Shown: positions 8,117-16,641 of the stretch, one piece after another
Layout of the letters: the number at the start of each line of letters is the position of its first letter
Numbering within the stretch: the first letter of the stretch is position 1
Source: Actinomadura sp. J1-007
GTDB taxonomy: Bacteria; Actinomycetota; Actinomycetes; Streptosporangiales; Streptosporangiaceae
NCBI RefSeq assembly: GCF_009793335.1
Contig: NZ_WING01000002.1
Span: 1,116,001 to 1,180,000 of the forward strand
Length of the DNA stretch: 64,000 nt
Direction of reading: 5' to 3'
The notes under the pieces: generated by a model
Seen by the model: only the letters and a program-made list of their open reading frames with translations
Databases searched by the model: none
What the model was told of the DNA's origin: nothing
Made by a program: the position numbers and the translations under genes

Positions 8117-8680
8117 ATGGGCAGCACCGTGATCAGGCAGGGCTTCCGCCCCGGCGAACGGCTCGTCGAGATCGCCAACGCCGTCCGCGAGCGCCCCGGC
8201 CTGCCCCGCGACGACCTCGCCGCGCTCCTGCTGCGGCACGGGGAGAGCCCCGCCGACCTGGCGCCCGGCTCGTTCACCGACGCCGACGCCGCCGGGCTGC
8301 GCGACGCGGCCGCCCGGCTCGCGGACGTCCTCGCCGAGACCGACCCCGACCGGGCCGCGCTCGCGCTGAACGCGCTGCTGGACGAGTGCGGCGCCCGCCC
8401 GCGCCTGTCCCGGCACGACGGGCACGCCTGGCACCTGCACGTCGACCGGGGCGACGACGCGAGCTGGGCCGAGTGGTTCACCGCGTCCGGCGCGCTCGCG
8501 CTCGCGCAGATCCTCAGCGAGACCGGCCGCCCGGCGTGGGGGGAGTGCGCCGCGCCCGGCTGCTCCCGCCTCTACCTCGGCACCGGCCCCGGAACGGCCC
8601 GCCGCTACTGCTCGTCCACCTGCGCGTCCCGCACCCGCGTCGCCGCCCACCGCCGCCGCGGCCCGGCGCCGCGCCGCTAG
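8117..8680 (+). CDS. CGNR zinc-finger transcriptional regulator
   Basis: 187 residues. The C-terminal 45 residues carry a zinc-binding motif with cysteines at about 144, 149, 165 and 169 (C-x4-C-x15-C-x3-C) followed by basic helix residues SRTRVAAHRRR, as in the CGNR family. The N-terminal 120 residues match the ABATE-like ligand domain of that family in length and composition. Members often sit beside MFS exporters. Here the MFS gene is 5.5 kb away but shares the operator half-site. The TAG stop forms a CTAG shared with the stop codon of the convergent DoxX gene. Confidence 0.85.
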   Translation: MGSTVIRQGFRPGERLVEIANAVRERPGLPRDDLAALLLRHGESPADLAPGSFTDADAAGLRDAAARLADVLAETDPDRAALALNALLDECGARPRLSRHDGHAWHLHVDRGDDASWAEWFTASGALALAQILSETGRPAWGECAAPGCSRLYLGTGPGTARRYCSSTCASRTRVAAHRRRGPAPRR

Positions 8681-9132
8681 CGGCGGCGGCAGCGCCTCGC
8701 CCGGCGGGCGTGCCGCATCCGGGCCAGGTCCTCCAGGACGAGGCTCGCGCCCGCGCCGACCAGCCACGAGTCCTTGGCCAGCGGGATGCCCTGCTGCGTC
8801 GGGCGAAGGCCGCCCTCCTCCCGCATCCCGGGCAGGCGCAGGTACAGGCCGGTCAGCCCGCCCGCGAACGCGGTGAGCGCGGCGCCCGCGACCAGCGACG
8901 GCACCGCCGGGACCAGCAGCGCGGCGCCGATCGCGATCTCCGCCGCGCCGAGCTTGCGGGTGAAGTCCGCCGGGTCCTGCGACTTCAGGAACGGGTAGGC
9001 GGCCGTCGCCGTCCCGTGCACGCCCTGCGCGGTCTCGTCGTCCGCCTTGATCTTCGAGAGGCCGGAGTTCAGCACGAACGCGCCGATGAACATCCGGACC
9101 GGAAACTGGTGTGCACGGATCGGAAACCGCAT
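8677..9132 (-). CDS. DoxX-family membrane protein
   Basis: 151 residues with about four membrane helices. The MFIGAFVLNSGLSKI opening and the KLGAAEIAIGAALLVPAVPSLVAG segment are typical of DoxX/DoxD-like proteins, as is the polar segment that precedes the last helix. The ATG at 9132 was chosen; an upstream ATG at 9174 would add a non-conserved extension. The biochemical role of this family in actinomycetes is poorly defined (oxidative-stress and thiol-redox links have been described for some relatives). It converges on and overlaps the CGNR gene by 4 bp. Confidence 0.8.
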   Translation of the reverse strand: MRFPIRAHQFPVRMFIGAFVLNSGLSKIKADDETAQGVHGTATAAYPFLKSQDPADFTRKLGAAEIAIGAALLVPAVPSLVAGAALTAFAGGLTGLYLRLPGMREEGGLRPTQQGIPLAKDSWLVGAGASLVLEDLARMRHARRARRCRRR

Positions 9133-9508
9133 CGTTCCCCACAACGGTCGACAGAGAGCGGGCGCCCTGATCATTCCCCGGGCGAGCGGCGGGCGAGGTG
9201 AAGCGCGCCCCAAGTCTTGGCGTTGATCGTCTTTGCCGCGCCCCCGCGTCCCGCGCCCCCGCGCCCCGCCCCCGCGCCCCGCGCCCGTTCCCGCGCCCCG
9301 CGCCGTTCCCGCGCCCACGCGGGCGCTCGCTGGCCTACGTCCTGCGGAGCAGCGGCCGGGCCGCGCCTGCGCCCGCCGCCGCAGGGCCGGAGCCGCCGCT
9401 CGCACGACGACGCCCCCGCGACCGCGCGGCCACGATGCCGGAGTGGCATCGAGGAGATGGCACCGAGGAACGCGGCACGCAGAAGGCGACCCGAGGAAGG
9501 AGCCTGTC
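9133..9508. other. Intergenic region with C/G-biased low-complexity tract
   Basis: I see no gene here. Between about 9236 and 9320 the plus strand is almost pure CGCCCC/CGCGCCCC units, giving a strong C-over-G skew. The rest should hold the divergent promoters of the DoxX gene and the membrane protein at 9509. Confidence 0.5.
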
Positions 9509-10126
9509 ATGACCCCCCTGGAACAGGCCGAGACGAACGCGACGCACGCGGCGGCAGGAGCGGTGGACACGGCGGCAGGAGCGGTGGACACGGCGGCAGG
9601 AACGGCGGGCACGGCGGCCGGGGCGGCGGTGCGGAGGCGTTGGACGCTGCGGCCGCGGGCTCGCAAGACGGTCACGGTGGTGCACGTGATCTCCTCGGTC
9701 GCCCTGCTCGGGGAGGTGTGGGGGCTCGTCGTGCTCAACCTGACCGCGACGCTGGACGGCGACCTCGCCCTCGGCCACGCCGCGTACCGGCTGATGTCGG
9801 TGCTCGTGTTCGCGGGCGGCGTCCCGTTCACCCTGATCGCGCTCGCCAGCGGGGTCGCGCTCGCGCTCGGCGGGCGGTGGGGCCTGGTCCGGCACTGGTG
9901 GGTGCTCGCCAAGCTCCTCCTGCTGCTCGGCGTGCTGCTGGCGGGGATGCTGCTGTTCCAGCCCGAGCAGATGGCCGCCGCGACCGGGGACGGGGCGCGG
10001 CCGTCCGGACGCCAGTGGGAGCAGGTCGCCGTCGTGTCGGGCCAGCTCGCGATGCTGGTCGCCGCGGCCGCCCTGTCGGTCTTCAAGCCGCGCGGCCGGG
10101 TCGCCCGGCGCCGCGCGCGCCCGTGA
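9509..10126 (+). CDS. Integral membrane protein (DUF2269-like)
   Basis: 205 residues with an AAGGAG ribosome site 8 nt before the ATG. Residues 10-45 are a low-complexity cytoplasmic lead made of 7-residue repeats (AGAVDTA, AGAVDTA, AGTAGTA) encoded by tandem 21-bp DNA units near 9549-9612. The remainder has four membrane helices, including TVVHVISSVALLGEVWGL and WWVLAKLLLLLGVLLAGM, in the arrangement of DUF2269-type predicted membrane proteins. The role is unknown. The gene ends 11 bp before the end of the convergent LysR gene. Confidence 0.7.
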   Translation: MTPLEQAETNATHAAAGAVDTAAGAVDTAAGTAGTAAGAAVRRRWTLRPRARKTVTVVHVISSVALLGEVWGLVVLNLTATLDGDLALGHAAYRLMSVLVFAGGVPFTLIALASGVALALGGRWGLVRHWWVLAKLLLLLGVLLAGMLLFQPEQMAAATGDGARPSGRQWEQVAVVSGQLAMLVAAAALSVFKPRGRVARRRARP

Positions 10127-10137
10127 GGGCGGGCCGT

Positions 10138-11064
10138 TCAGGCGGCGGCGTGGGGCTGCGGGACGAGGCGCTCGGAGACGGACCTGAGCGCCTCCACGCA
10201 CGCCTCCACGGCGGGCCGTCCCGCGCCCGCGCGCCACACCGCGTGGACCTTGCGCCGCACGACGGGCCGGGTGGCGACGATCCGCACCCCGTCCGGGAGC
10301 GGGTCGCGGCCGAGGCGGGGGATCAGCGCCGCCGCGAGGCCCGCCGCCACGAACGCGAGCTGCGTCGGGTAGTCGGCGACGCTGCACGCGATGGACGGCT
10401 CGACGCCGTGCCCGCGCAGCGTCTGGACGAGCTGGTCCTCGCAGCGGGTGCCCGCCGTCCAGCCCGCCCAGGCGATCCCGTCCGGCCCGCCGAGCTCGCC
10501 GAGGTCGACCGCGCGGCGGCGGGCGAGCGGATGCCCCGCGGGGAGCGCGACGTCGATCACGTCGGAGCACAGCAGCGCGTGCGACACCGCCGCGGGGATC
10601 GGCGTCGGGACGCTGTCCCAGCTCTCGATCACCGCGACGTCCAGGTCGCCGCGCAGCAGCGCGGGCAGGAGGTTGTCGGCCTCGCCCTCGGCGAGCGTCG
10701 GCGCGAGGCCGGGGTGGCGCTCGCGCAGCACGCCCAGCGCGGGCGGCAGCACGGTCCGCGCGGCCGTGACGAACGCGCCGAGCCGGACGGGCCCGACGGC
10801 CTCCTCGCGCAGCCCGTCCAGGTCGGCGCGCGCCGCCGCGAGCTGCTCCAGCACCCGCCCGGCGTGCCCGGCGAGCAGGCGCCCGGCGCGGGTGAGGCGC
10901 ACGCCGCGGCCCTGCGGCGCGAGCAGCCGGTGGCCGGTCTCCCGTTCGAGCTTGGCGAGCTGCTGCGACACCCCGGACGGGGTCACGTGCAGGGCCTCCG
11001 CGGCGGCGGCGACGGAGCCGTGGACGGAGACCGCGTGCAGGGCCCGGAGCCGGTCGAGGTTCAT
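10138..11064 (-). CDS. LysR-family transcriptional regulator
   Basis: 308 residues: an N-terminal winged helix (LRALHAVSVHGSVAAAAEALHVTPSGVSQQL, helix 1 to recognition helix) and a LysR-type substrate-binding domain from about residue 90 (VRLGAFVTAARTVLPPAL ... GDLDVAVIE). Family length is normal. It is divergent from an EamA/DMT exporter gene with about 80 bp between the starts, the classical arrangement in which a LysR protein controls an exporter. A perfect palindrome (11071-11085) lies immediately upstream of its ATG. Confidence 0.9.
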   Translation of the reverse strand: MNLDRLRALHAVSVHGSVAAAAEALHVTPSGVSQQLAKLERETGHRLLAPQGRGVRLTRAGRLLAGHAGRVLEQLAAARADLDGLREEAVGPVRLGAFVTAARTVLPPALGVLRERHPGLAPTLAEGEADNLLPALLRGDLDVAVIESWDSVPTPIPAAVSHALLCSDVIDVALPAGHPLARRRAVDLGELGGPDGIAWAGWTAGTRCEDQLVQTLRGHGVEPSIACSVADYPTQLAFVAAGLAAALIPRLGRDPLPDGVRIVATRPVVRRKVHAVWRAGAGRPAVEACVEALRSVSERLVPQPHAAA

Positions 11065-11070
11065 GGTCAC

Positions 11071-11085
11071 GGTAGCGATGCTACC
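11071..11085. promoter_or_regulatory. Perfect 15-bp palindrome between LysR and EamA genes
   Basis: GGTAGC-GAT-GCTACC, 7 bp upstream of the LysR start. It is probably an operator for the LysR protein or another repressor. A GCTT-N5-AAGC element lies about 20 bp further toward the exporter gene. Confidence 0.5.
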
Positions 11086-11144
11086 GGGTTCTGCTGAAGA
11101 ACATTCGCTTGTGCTAAGCATTCGCGGGCGGCACGGTGGACGGT

Positions 11145-12108
11145 GTGGAACGCATCGACCCCGGCTCCTCGCGGTACTGGGAGCCGCGTTCATCTCCGTA
11201 TCGGCGATCTTCGTCAGCCTCTCCGGCGCCGCGGCCGGCACGGCGGCGTTCTTCCGCTGCGCGCTCGCGCTGCCGGTGCTGCTGCCGCTCGCCCTGCTGG
11301 AACGGCGCCGTACCGCGCCCCGCCGCCGCACCGGCGCCGACCTGCTCGCGGGCGCGCTGCTGGGCGGCGACCTGGTGCTGTGGGGCGCGTCCATCGCCGC
11401 CGTCGGCGCGGGCGTCGCGACGGTCCTGGTCAACGTCCAGGTGGTCGTGCTGCCGCTGCTGGCGCTCGCCGCGACGGGGAGCGGCCCTCGCGGCGCTTCG
11501 CGTTCGCGGTCCCCGTCATGCTCGGCGGCGTCGCGCTCGCGGGCGGCCTCGCCGACACCGGCGCGCGCGGCTCGGACCCGCTGCGCGGCGTCGCGTACGG
11601 GGCGGGCGCGGGCGTGCTGTACGCCGGGTACCTGTTCCTGACCCGCCGGGCCGGGGAGGGCCAGGACCACCGCTACCGCCCCGTCCTGCTCTCGACCCTC
11701 TCGGCGGGCGCGGTGTCGGTCGTGATCGGGATCCCGTGGCACGGCGTGGACGTCGCGCCCGGCTGGGCGGCGTTCGGCTGGCTCGCGGCGCTGGCGGTCA
11801 CCGGGCAGGTCTGCGGCTGGATGCTGATCGGCGCGGCGCTGCGCCGCCTGCCCGCCGAGACGGGCGGCACGCTGCTGCTGCTCCAGCCGATCCTCGCCGT
11901 CGCGTTCGGGGCCGTCCTCCTCGGCGAACGGCCCTCGCCGTCGCAGGCGGCGGGCTGCGCGCTCGTGATCGCCGCCGTCTGGCTCACCGGCCGCACCGCG
12001 CGCCGCCCCCCGCACCGTACCGAGCCGCCGGAGGCCGTCCCGCGCACGTCGTCACCCGCGGCGCGCAACGCCGTTCCCATCGGCACCGGTGCGCAGGAGC
12101 CCGAGTAA
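11145..12108 (+). CDS. EamA/DMT-family exporter (two apparent frameshifts)
   Basis: A drug/metabolite transporter of ten hydrophobic helices in two EamA halves: LLAVLGAAFISVSAIFVSLSG at the start, VLVNVQVVVLPLLALAA before the midpoint, and LLLLQPILAVAFGAVLLGERPS in the second half. The reading frame changes twice. One added C in the run 11159-11162 joins a GTG start at 11145 to RLLAVLGAAF, and one added G at 11476-11479 joins LAATGE to RPSRRFAFAVP, giving 321 residues of normal length. It is divergent from and probably regulated by the LysR gene. Confidence 0.75.
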
Positions 12109-12170
12109 CCCCGAGCAACGAGGCCGTCCGCCGGCGGAGCCGCACTGGTGAGCGGCGCCCCGGCCTCGCG

Positions 12171-13164
12171 TCACAGCCGCATGTAGACGCGGATCACCGT
12201 GCCGTCCGGGCCGGTGTGCAGGCGGACGAGGTCCGCGAGCTGGTTGACCATGAGGATGCCGCGCCCGCCGTTCGAGCCGAGCCCGACGGGGCTGCGGCCG
12301 ACGAGCGGATCGGCGATCGTGCCCGCGTCGCTCACCTCGGCGACCGCGTGCCCGTCCTCCGCCCAGACCCGCAGCGTCCCGGCGCCGCCGCCGTGCAGGC
12401 ACGAGTTGGCGGCCAGCTCGTTCACCGCGATCTCCAGGTCGCCCAGCGGGCGGGGCGCGAGGCCGAGGGCGAGGGCGCCCCGGCGGGTGAACGCGCGCAC
12501 GTCCGGCAGCGCGTCCAGGTCGAACCTCAGCGCCGCCGCCGAGCCGGGCGGCTCGGGCAGCGGGCGGTTGTAGGCGCGCACGACCTCGTCCGGCGCGTAC
12601 GCGGCGCTGCGCCGCTCCCCGGACCCGTCGATGATCACCGGGTGGGTGGAGTGCGCGTCGGCGACCGCCTCCGGGGCAGCCCCGCCACGTCGTACGGGCA
12701 CAGGATGGCGGCGTCGCGGCCCGCGAACGCCAGGTTGATCAGCGCCTCGTGCTGCGCGCACGCCGGGTACTCGGTCGCCGACCGGCCCGGCCAGATCGGC
12801 TCGCCGATGATCCGCACCCGGCCGCCCGCGTGCCGGTCGGCGAACGCGCGCAGCACCCCGGGGATGATCCGGCCCGGGTTGCGGCCCGCCTCGGTCATGT
12901 CGAGCCAGGTCACGCGGTCGGCGGCGGGGCCGAGCGCCGACCACAGCGTGCCGAGCCGCTCGCCGGGCACCGCGACGGCGACCGGCTCGCCCGCCTCGTG
13001 GCCCGCTTTGATGAACGGCACCGTCCCGGCGAGGTACTCGCGGTCGTCCCGGTAGAACAGCGCCGGGTGGGCGAACGGGCCGGGGGCGAACGGGTCGGCG
13101 GCGTCCAGGTCCGGAGGGTCGGGCGCGGCGCGGTCCCGGGGCGGGGGAACGGGCGCAGGGTCAT
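12171..13164 (-). CDS. MEDS-domain and anti-sigma-type ATPase regulator (two apparent frameshifts)
   Basis: The N-terminal half has MEDS-domain features (HPALFYRDDREYLAGTVPFIKAG, later CAQHEALINLAF and the DxxILCPYD motif), as in redox/ligand-sensing actinomycete regulators. The C-terminal half is a HATPase_c module of the RsbW type (LEIAVNELAANSCLHGGGAGTLRVW, N box; GGRGILMVNQLAD, G box). Restoring one G at 12673-12676 fuses GLPPEAVADAH across the break. A second restored base at 13138-13147 connects to the ATG at 13164, which overlaps the stop of a 39-codon upstream frame. Such proteins usually act as partner-switching kinases for anti-anti-sigma proteins. Confidence 0.78.
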
Positions 13165-13280
13165 CGGGGGCCCGGCTCGGGTCGGGTCGGGGGCGGCCCC
13201 TTGACGAGCGCGAGCCGCATGCGCGGATGACGCGTGGTCATGCGGGCGGCTCCCTGGGGGGTCGAGGCGTCGTCGTCCAT
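13161..13280 (-). CDS. Possible small upstream ORF, 39 aa, coupled to the MEDS gene
   Basis: An ATG at 13280 opens a 39-residue frame (MDDDASTPQGAARMTTRHP start; Pro/Arg-rich tail) whose TGA overlaps the ATG of the MEDS gene as ATGA. The overlap suggests translational coupling or a leader peptide. No family is recognised, and short Pro/Arg-rich frames also arise by chance in this composition. Confidence 0.35.
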   Translation of the reverse strand: MDDDASTPQGAARMTTRHPRMRLALVKGPPPTRPEPGPR

Positions 13281-13358
13281 GTCTCGGCTACCCTCGCACA
13301 CATCCGCGAAAACGGGTCAGACCGGGTGATTTATGCGATCACCGTCCGGTTCCGCCGT

Positions 13359-14459
13359 TCACGGCAGCGGCGGCAGCGGTTCCAGCACCGCCGCGTCCAC
13401 GACGTCGGTCAGCCGCCCTCGCCTGCGGTACGCGGCGCGCTGCCGGTCGGCGCCCGTCCCGCCCTCCAGCAGCGCCCGCACGCCCGCGGTGACGGGGTCG
13501 AGGTCGCCGCTGTCGCGGAGCGCGGGCAGCACGTGCGCCAGCAGGTCCCCGGCGAGCCCGCGGAACGGCGCGGGCCGCCCGCTGCGCGTGTCGACGCCGT
13601 CGCCGGACAGCCCGTCGCGGGACGCCAGCCAGTACGCGGCGCGCAGCAGCTCGGGCGCCGGGTTCGGCGCGGCCTCGCCCGCCTCGACCGCCGCGAGCGA
13701 GGTCTGCACGAGCGCCCGGACGAGCGCGGCGAACAGCGCCGCGTCCCCGGCGGTCAGCGCGACGTCGGCGAGCCGCACCTCGATCGTGGGCAGCCGCGCC
13801 GACGGCCGCACGTCCCAGAAGATCGTGCCGGTGTCCATCAGCGCGCCGCAGCCGAGCAGCGTCCCGACCAGGTCCTCGAAGTGCGCGAGCGACTCGAAGT
13901 GCGGCGGGGGTCCGGCGACCGGCCAGCGCGCCCACGCCAGCACCCGCCAGCAGGCGTGGCCGGTGTCGCGGCCCGCCCAGTACGGCGAGTTGGCCGCGAG
14001 CGCCACCAGCGTCGGCAGCCACGGCCGCAGGTGGTTGCTCACCTGGACGGCGCGCTCGCGGTCGGGCATCTCCACGTGGACGTGGCACGAGCAGATGCTC
14101 TGCTCGTCGTCCAGGGCCCGGTAGGTCGCGAGGCTCTCGGCGTAGCGGGCGCCGTCGCTGATCGGCGCCGGGATCAGCTCGCCCAGCACCGGCGTGCCCG
14201 TCGCGGCGAGCCGTACCCCCTCGCCCGCCGCCGCGTCGGCCATCGCCGCGCGCATCGCGCGGGTCTGCTCCAGGAGCTTGGCGAGGTCGTCGCACGGCGG
14301 GGTCTTGGCCTCGGCGAGGAACGAGACCAGCTCGGTCGAGACGCGCTCGCCGAGGGCGTCGGCGGCGCGCCGCACCACCCCTGTGGCGTGGGGGACCACC
14401 TCACGGGAACCGGGATCGACGACGAAGTACTCTTCCTCGATGCCGAATCTGAGGGCCAT
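13359..14459 (-). CDS. YbdK-type carboxylate-amine ligase (glutamate-cysteine ligase family 2)
   Basis: 366 residues, opening with the GIEEEYFVVD motif and continuing with FLAEAKTPPC, the SCHVHVEMPDRE metal/nucleotide region and the late AYWLASRDGLSG...DTRSGR segment. This is the standard order of the GCS2/YbdK family. These ATP-grasp-like enzymes form gamma-glutamyl amide bonds; some make gamma-glutamylcysteine, but many have unproven substrates, so I give no symbol. The ATG at 14459 matches the conserved N-terminus. Confidence 0.9.
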   Translation of the reverse strand: MALRFGIEEEYFVVDPGSREVVPHATGVVRRAADALGERVSTELVSFLAEAKTPPCDDLAKLLEQTRAMRAAMADAAAGEGVRLAATGTPVLGELIPAPISDGARYAESLATYRALDDEQSICSCHVHVEMPDRERAVQVSNHLRPWLPTLVALAANSPYWAGRDTGHACWRVLAWARWPVAGPPPHFESLAHFEDLVGTLLGCGALMDTGTIFWDVRPSARLPTIEVRLADVALTAGDAALFAALVRALVQTSLAAVEAGEAAPNPAPELLRAAYWLASRDGLSGDGVDTRSGRPAPFRGLAGDLLAHVLPALRDSGDLDPVTAGVRALLEGGTGADRQRAAYRRRGRLTDVVDAAVLEPLPPLP

Positions 14460-14617
14460 CCCACCACCTCGGGCTGACGCAGGCGGCCACGCTCTTACGA
14501 CGGTACGTGGTGGCGCTCACATTCGCACCCCGGGACGTTCGGGCCCCGTCCAGCGGGTAGGGGAGGAGTCCAGCGCAGAACCGAAGCGCAGAACGGAGCG
14601 GAAGGGAGGCGGTCGGG

Positions 14618-14767
14618 ATGCCCGGCGCCTCGACGGGCCTCGGCCTGGTGCTCGTGCTCTTCGCCGTCGTCGTGCTCGTCCTGGTCGGCCTGATCTACCT
14701 GGGCGGACGGAAGGAGCGCCCGCCGGCGGGGTCGGAGCGCGAAACGCGCGGTTCCTGGTACCGCTAG
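14618..14767 (+). CDS. Small single-pass membrane protein, 49 aa
   Basis: A GGAAGGGAGG ribosome site precedes the ATG. Residues 8-28 form one strongly hydrophobic helix (VLVLFAVVVLVLVGLIYL), followed by a basic/polar cytoplasmic tail ending GSWYR. The function is unknown. It is convergent with the pair of small membrane-protein genes that follows. Confidence 0.6.
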   Translation: MPGASTGLGLVLVLFAVVVLVLVGLIYLGGRKERPPAGSERETRGSWYR

Positions 14768-14792
14768 CGCGGCGGGCCCAGGGGGAGGGCCT

Positions 14793-14975
14793 TCAGGGGC
14801 CCTTGTCGAAGAAGTACATGCTGAGCGCGATGAGGTGCGTGACGACCACGACGCCGATCCCGAAGAAGAACAGCATCCTCGCCGGGGCGTGCTCGAAGTG
14901 CTTGCCGTGTTCGAGCGGACCGCGCTCGCGCTGCCGCTGCGCGATCCGCTCCTCCAGCGGAGGCCGGTTGAACAT
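14793..14975 (-). CDS. Small membrane protein, 60 aa (DUF6126-like)
   Basis: A charged N-terminus (RPPLEERIAQRQRERG) is followed by one membrane helix, FFFGIGVVVVTHLIALSMYFF. The RxxFFxxGxxxxTHLxA pattern resembles DUF6126-type actinomycete proteins. Its ATG overlaps the stop of the upstream small gene by 1 bp (TGATG), so the two form an operon. Confidence 0.65.
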   Translation of the reverse strand: MFNRPPLEERIAQRQRERGPLEHGKHFEHAPARMLFFFGIGVVVVTHLIALSMYFFDKGP

Positions 14976-15184
14976 CAGTGCCGCGGATCGTCGACGATCA
15001 CGTCGCTCATGATGTCGACGGCGAAGGCGACGATCCCGCCGAGCACGATGATGCCCGCCCCGCCCCAGAACATCGGCCAGTTGGGGCCGACGCACAGCGC
15101 GATGCCGCCGACCACGAACCCGATGGCGATGATCACAACGGCGACCCAGGACTTCGGCCGTCCCGCGTGGCTGCCACTCGACAT
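14975..15184 (-). CDS. HGxxPAAW-type small membrane protein, 69 aa
   Basis: An SHAGRPKSWVAV start replaces the HGxxPAAW signature, followed by two membrane helices (VVIIAIGFVVGGIAL and FWGGAGIIVLGGIVAFAV). The layout and size match the actinomycete HGxxPAAW/DUF6704 family, which is common near cytochrome or amino-acid genes. The function is unknown. A GAGGGAAG ribosome site and an extended -10-like element lie upstream. Confidence 0.7.
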   Translation of the reverse strand: MSSGSHAGRPKSWVAVVIIAIGFVVGGIALCVGPNWPMFWGGAGIIVLGGIVAFAVDIMSDVIVDDPRH

Positions 15185-15223
15185 GCGTCTTCCCTCTTAC
15201 CTTCGATGGGGCTGGTGCTGAAA

Positions 15224-15232
15224 AACCTAGCA
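15224..15232 (-). promoter_or_regulatory. Possible extended -10 element for the small-protein operon
   Basis: On the minus strand TGC-TAGGTT is an extended -10-like sequence about 40 nt before the ATG at 15184. No clear -35 is seen. Confidence 0.35.
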
Positions 15233-15271
15233 TCGCGGGTGGCGCGGGGCGTTCCGGGGTGCCGGGACGCG

Positions 15272-15293
15272 GCACGCGCGCGGGCGCGCGTGC
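15272..15293. terminator. GC hairpin after the acyl-CoA dehydrogenase gene
   Basis: GCACGCGCGC and GCGCGCGTGC are perfectly complementary around a GG centre (9 usable pairs). It lies 29 bp past the stop of the minus-strand dehydrogenase gene. Confidence 0.5.
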
Positions 15294-15321
15294 GTGCGGT
15301 CCGCCGGATGCGGGGGCCGGG

Positions 15322-16500
15322 TCAGACGAAGGCGCCCATGCCGGTCGCCGCGCGCCCGACGATGAGCGTGTTGATCTCCCGCGTCCCCTCGTACGAGTAG
15401 AGCGCCTCGGCGTCGGCGACGAACCGCCCGATGCCGTAGTCGAGCACGATCCCGTTGCCCGCCATCAGCTCGCGCGCCCAGCCGACCGTCTCGCGCATCC
15501 GCGTGGTGCAGTACGCCTTGGCGAGCGCGGAGTGCTCGTCGCGGTAGAGGCCCTGGTCCTGGAGCTGCGCGAGCCGTACGACCATGCCGAGCGAGGCGGT
15601 CGCGTCGCCGAGCATCCTGACCAGCAGGTCCTGGACGAGCTGGAACTTGGCGATCGGGCGGCCGAACTGCTCGCGCTCCACCGCGTAGTCGCGGGCGATC
15701 TCGTACGCGGCGAGCATCACGCCGACGGCCTGCCAGGCGACGCCGCTGCGGGTGCGGCGCAGGATGGCGGCGGTGTCGCGGAAGCTCTCCGCGCCGGCCA
15801 GCCGGTTCGCCTCCGGGACCCGGCAGTCCTCGAACGCCAGGTCGGCGTTCTGGACGGTCCGCAGCGCGATCTTGTTCTGGATCAGGGTGGCGGTGAGGCC
15901 CGGCGTGCCCTTCTCGACCACGAACCCCTTGACCTGGTCGTCGGCCTCGTCCCTGGCCCACACGACGATCAGGTCGGCGAACGTGCCGTTGCCGATCCAG
16001 CGCTTGGCCCCGTTCAGGACCCAGGAGTCGCCGTCCCGGCGCGCCGTGGTCCGCAGGCCGAGCGCCACGTCGGACCCGCCGCCGGGCTCGGTCAGGGCGA
16101 ACGCGCCGATCCGCTCCATCCGCCCCATCGCGGGCAGCCAGCGCTCGCGCTGCTCGGCGGACCCGCAGCGGCCGATGCTGCCCATCGCCAGGCCCGTGTG
16201 CACGCCGAAGAACGTCGCCATCGACGGGTCGGCGCGCGCCATCTCCAGCGCCAGGAACCCGGTGAGCAGGCTGCTCGGCGGCTCCCCCGGGCACTCCTCG
16301 TAGGGGAGGCCGGCGACGCCCAGCTCCCCGTACTCCGGGACGAGGTCGAACGGGAACTCGGCCCGCGCCCACTGCGCGTCGGCGATCGGCGCGACCTTCG
16401 CGTCGAGGAACGCGCGGACGCGCCCGACGATCTCCTGCTCGCGCCCGTCGAGCAGCTCCTGCATGTGGTAAAGGTCGCCGGGGATCGGATCGAGGCTCAT
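15322..16500 (-). CDS. Acyl-CoA dehydrogenase (glutaryl-CoA dehydrogenase-like)
   Basis: 392 residues with the complete acyl-CoA dehydrogenase fold: an N-terminal helical domain, the FAD/substrate motif FALTEPGGGSDV, and the C-terminal helical domain with REQFGRPIAKFQLVQ and the closing YSYEGTREINTLIVGRAATG. The FFGVHTGLAMGSI segment and the EGTREIN ending are closest to glutaryl-CoA dehydrogenase-type members. It oxidises an acyl-CoA at C2-C3 and passes electrons to ETF. The ATG at 16500 follows a GGGGGAGG site. A CRP-like palindrome lies 62 bp upstream in the divergent region shared with mutA. Confidence 0.9.
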   Translation of the reverse strand: MSLDPIPGDLYHMQELLDGREQEIVGRVRAFLDAKVAPIADAQWARAEFPFDLVPEYGELGVAGLPYEECPGEPPSSLLTGFLALEMARADPSMATFFGVHTGLAMGSIGRCGSAEQRERWLPAMGRMERIGAFALTEPGGGSDVALGLRTTARRDGDSWVLNGAKRWIGNGTFADLIVVWARDEADDQVKGFVVEKGTPGLTATLIQNKIALRTVQNADLAFEDCRVPEANRLAGAESFRDTAAILRRTRSGVAWQAVGVMLAAYEIARDYAVEREQFGRPIAKFQLVQDLLVRMLGDATASLGMVVRLAQLQDQGLYRDEHSALAKAYCTTRMRETVGWARELMAGNGIVLDYGIGRFVADAEALYSYEGTREINTLIVGRAATGMGAFV

Positions 16501-16561
16501 GGCCTCCCCCTTTCCCGGGAGCCCCGCCGCCAACCGGGCGCCGCGGCCGGCCCGCCGCCGG

Positions 16562-16577
16562 TGTGGCGTAGGTCATA
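16562..16577 (-). promoter_or_regulatory. CRP-like palindrome upstream of acyl-CoA dehydrogenase
   Basis: On the minus strand TATGA-CCTACG-CCACA fits the actinobacterial CRP consensus TGTGA-N6-TCACA at 8 of 10 positions. A nearly identical site, in the same orientation relative to its gene, precedes the kinase gene at 62333. Confidence 0.5.
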
Positions 16578-16641
16578 GGGGCCCCTGGACATCCCACCCC
16601 GGTCTCGGAGTTGAAGTAGGCGCTCGCTTACGATCCAGGGC

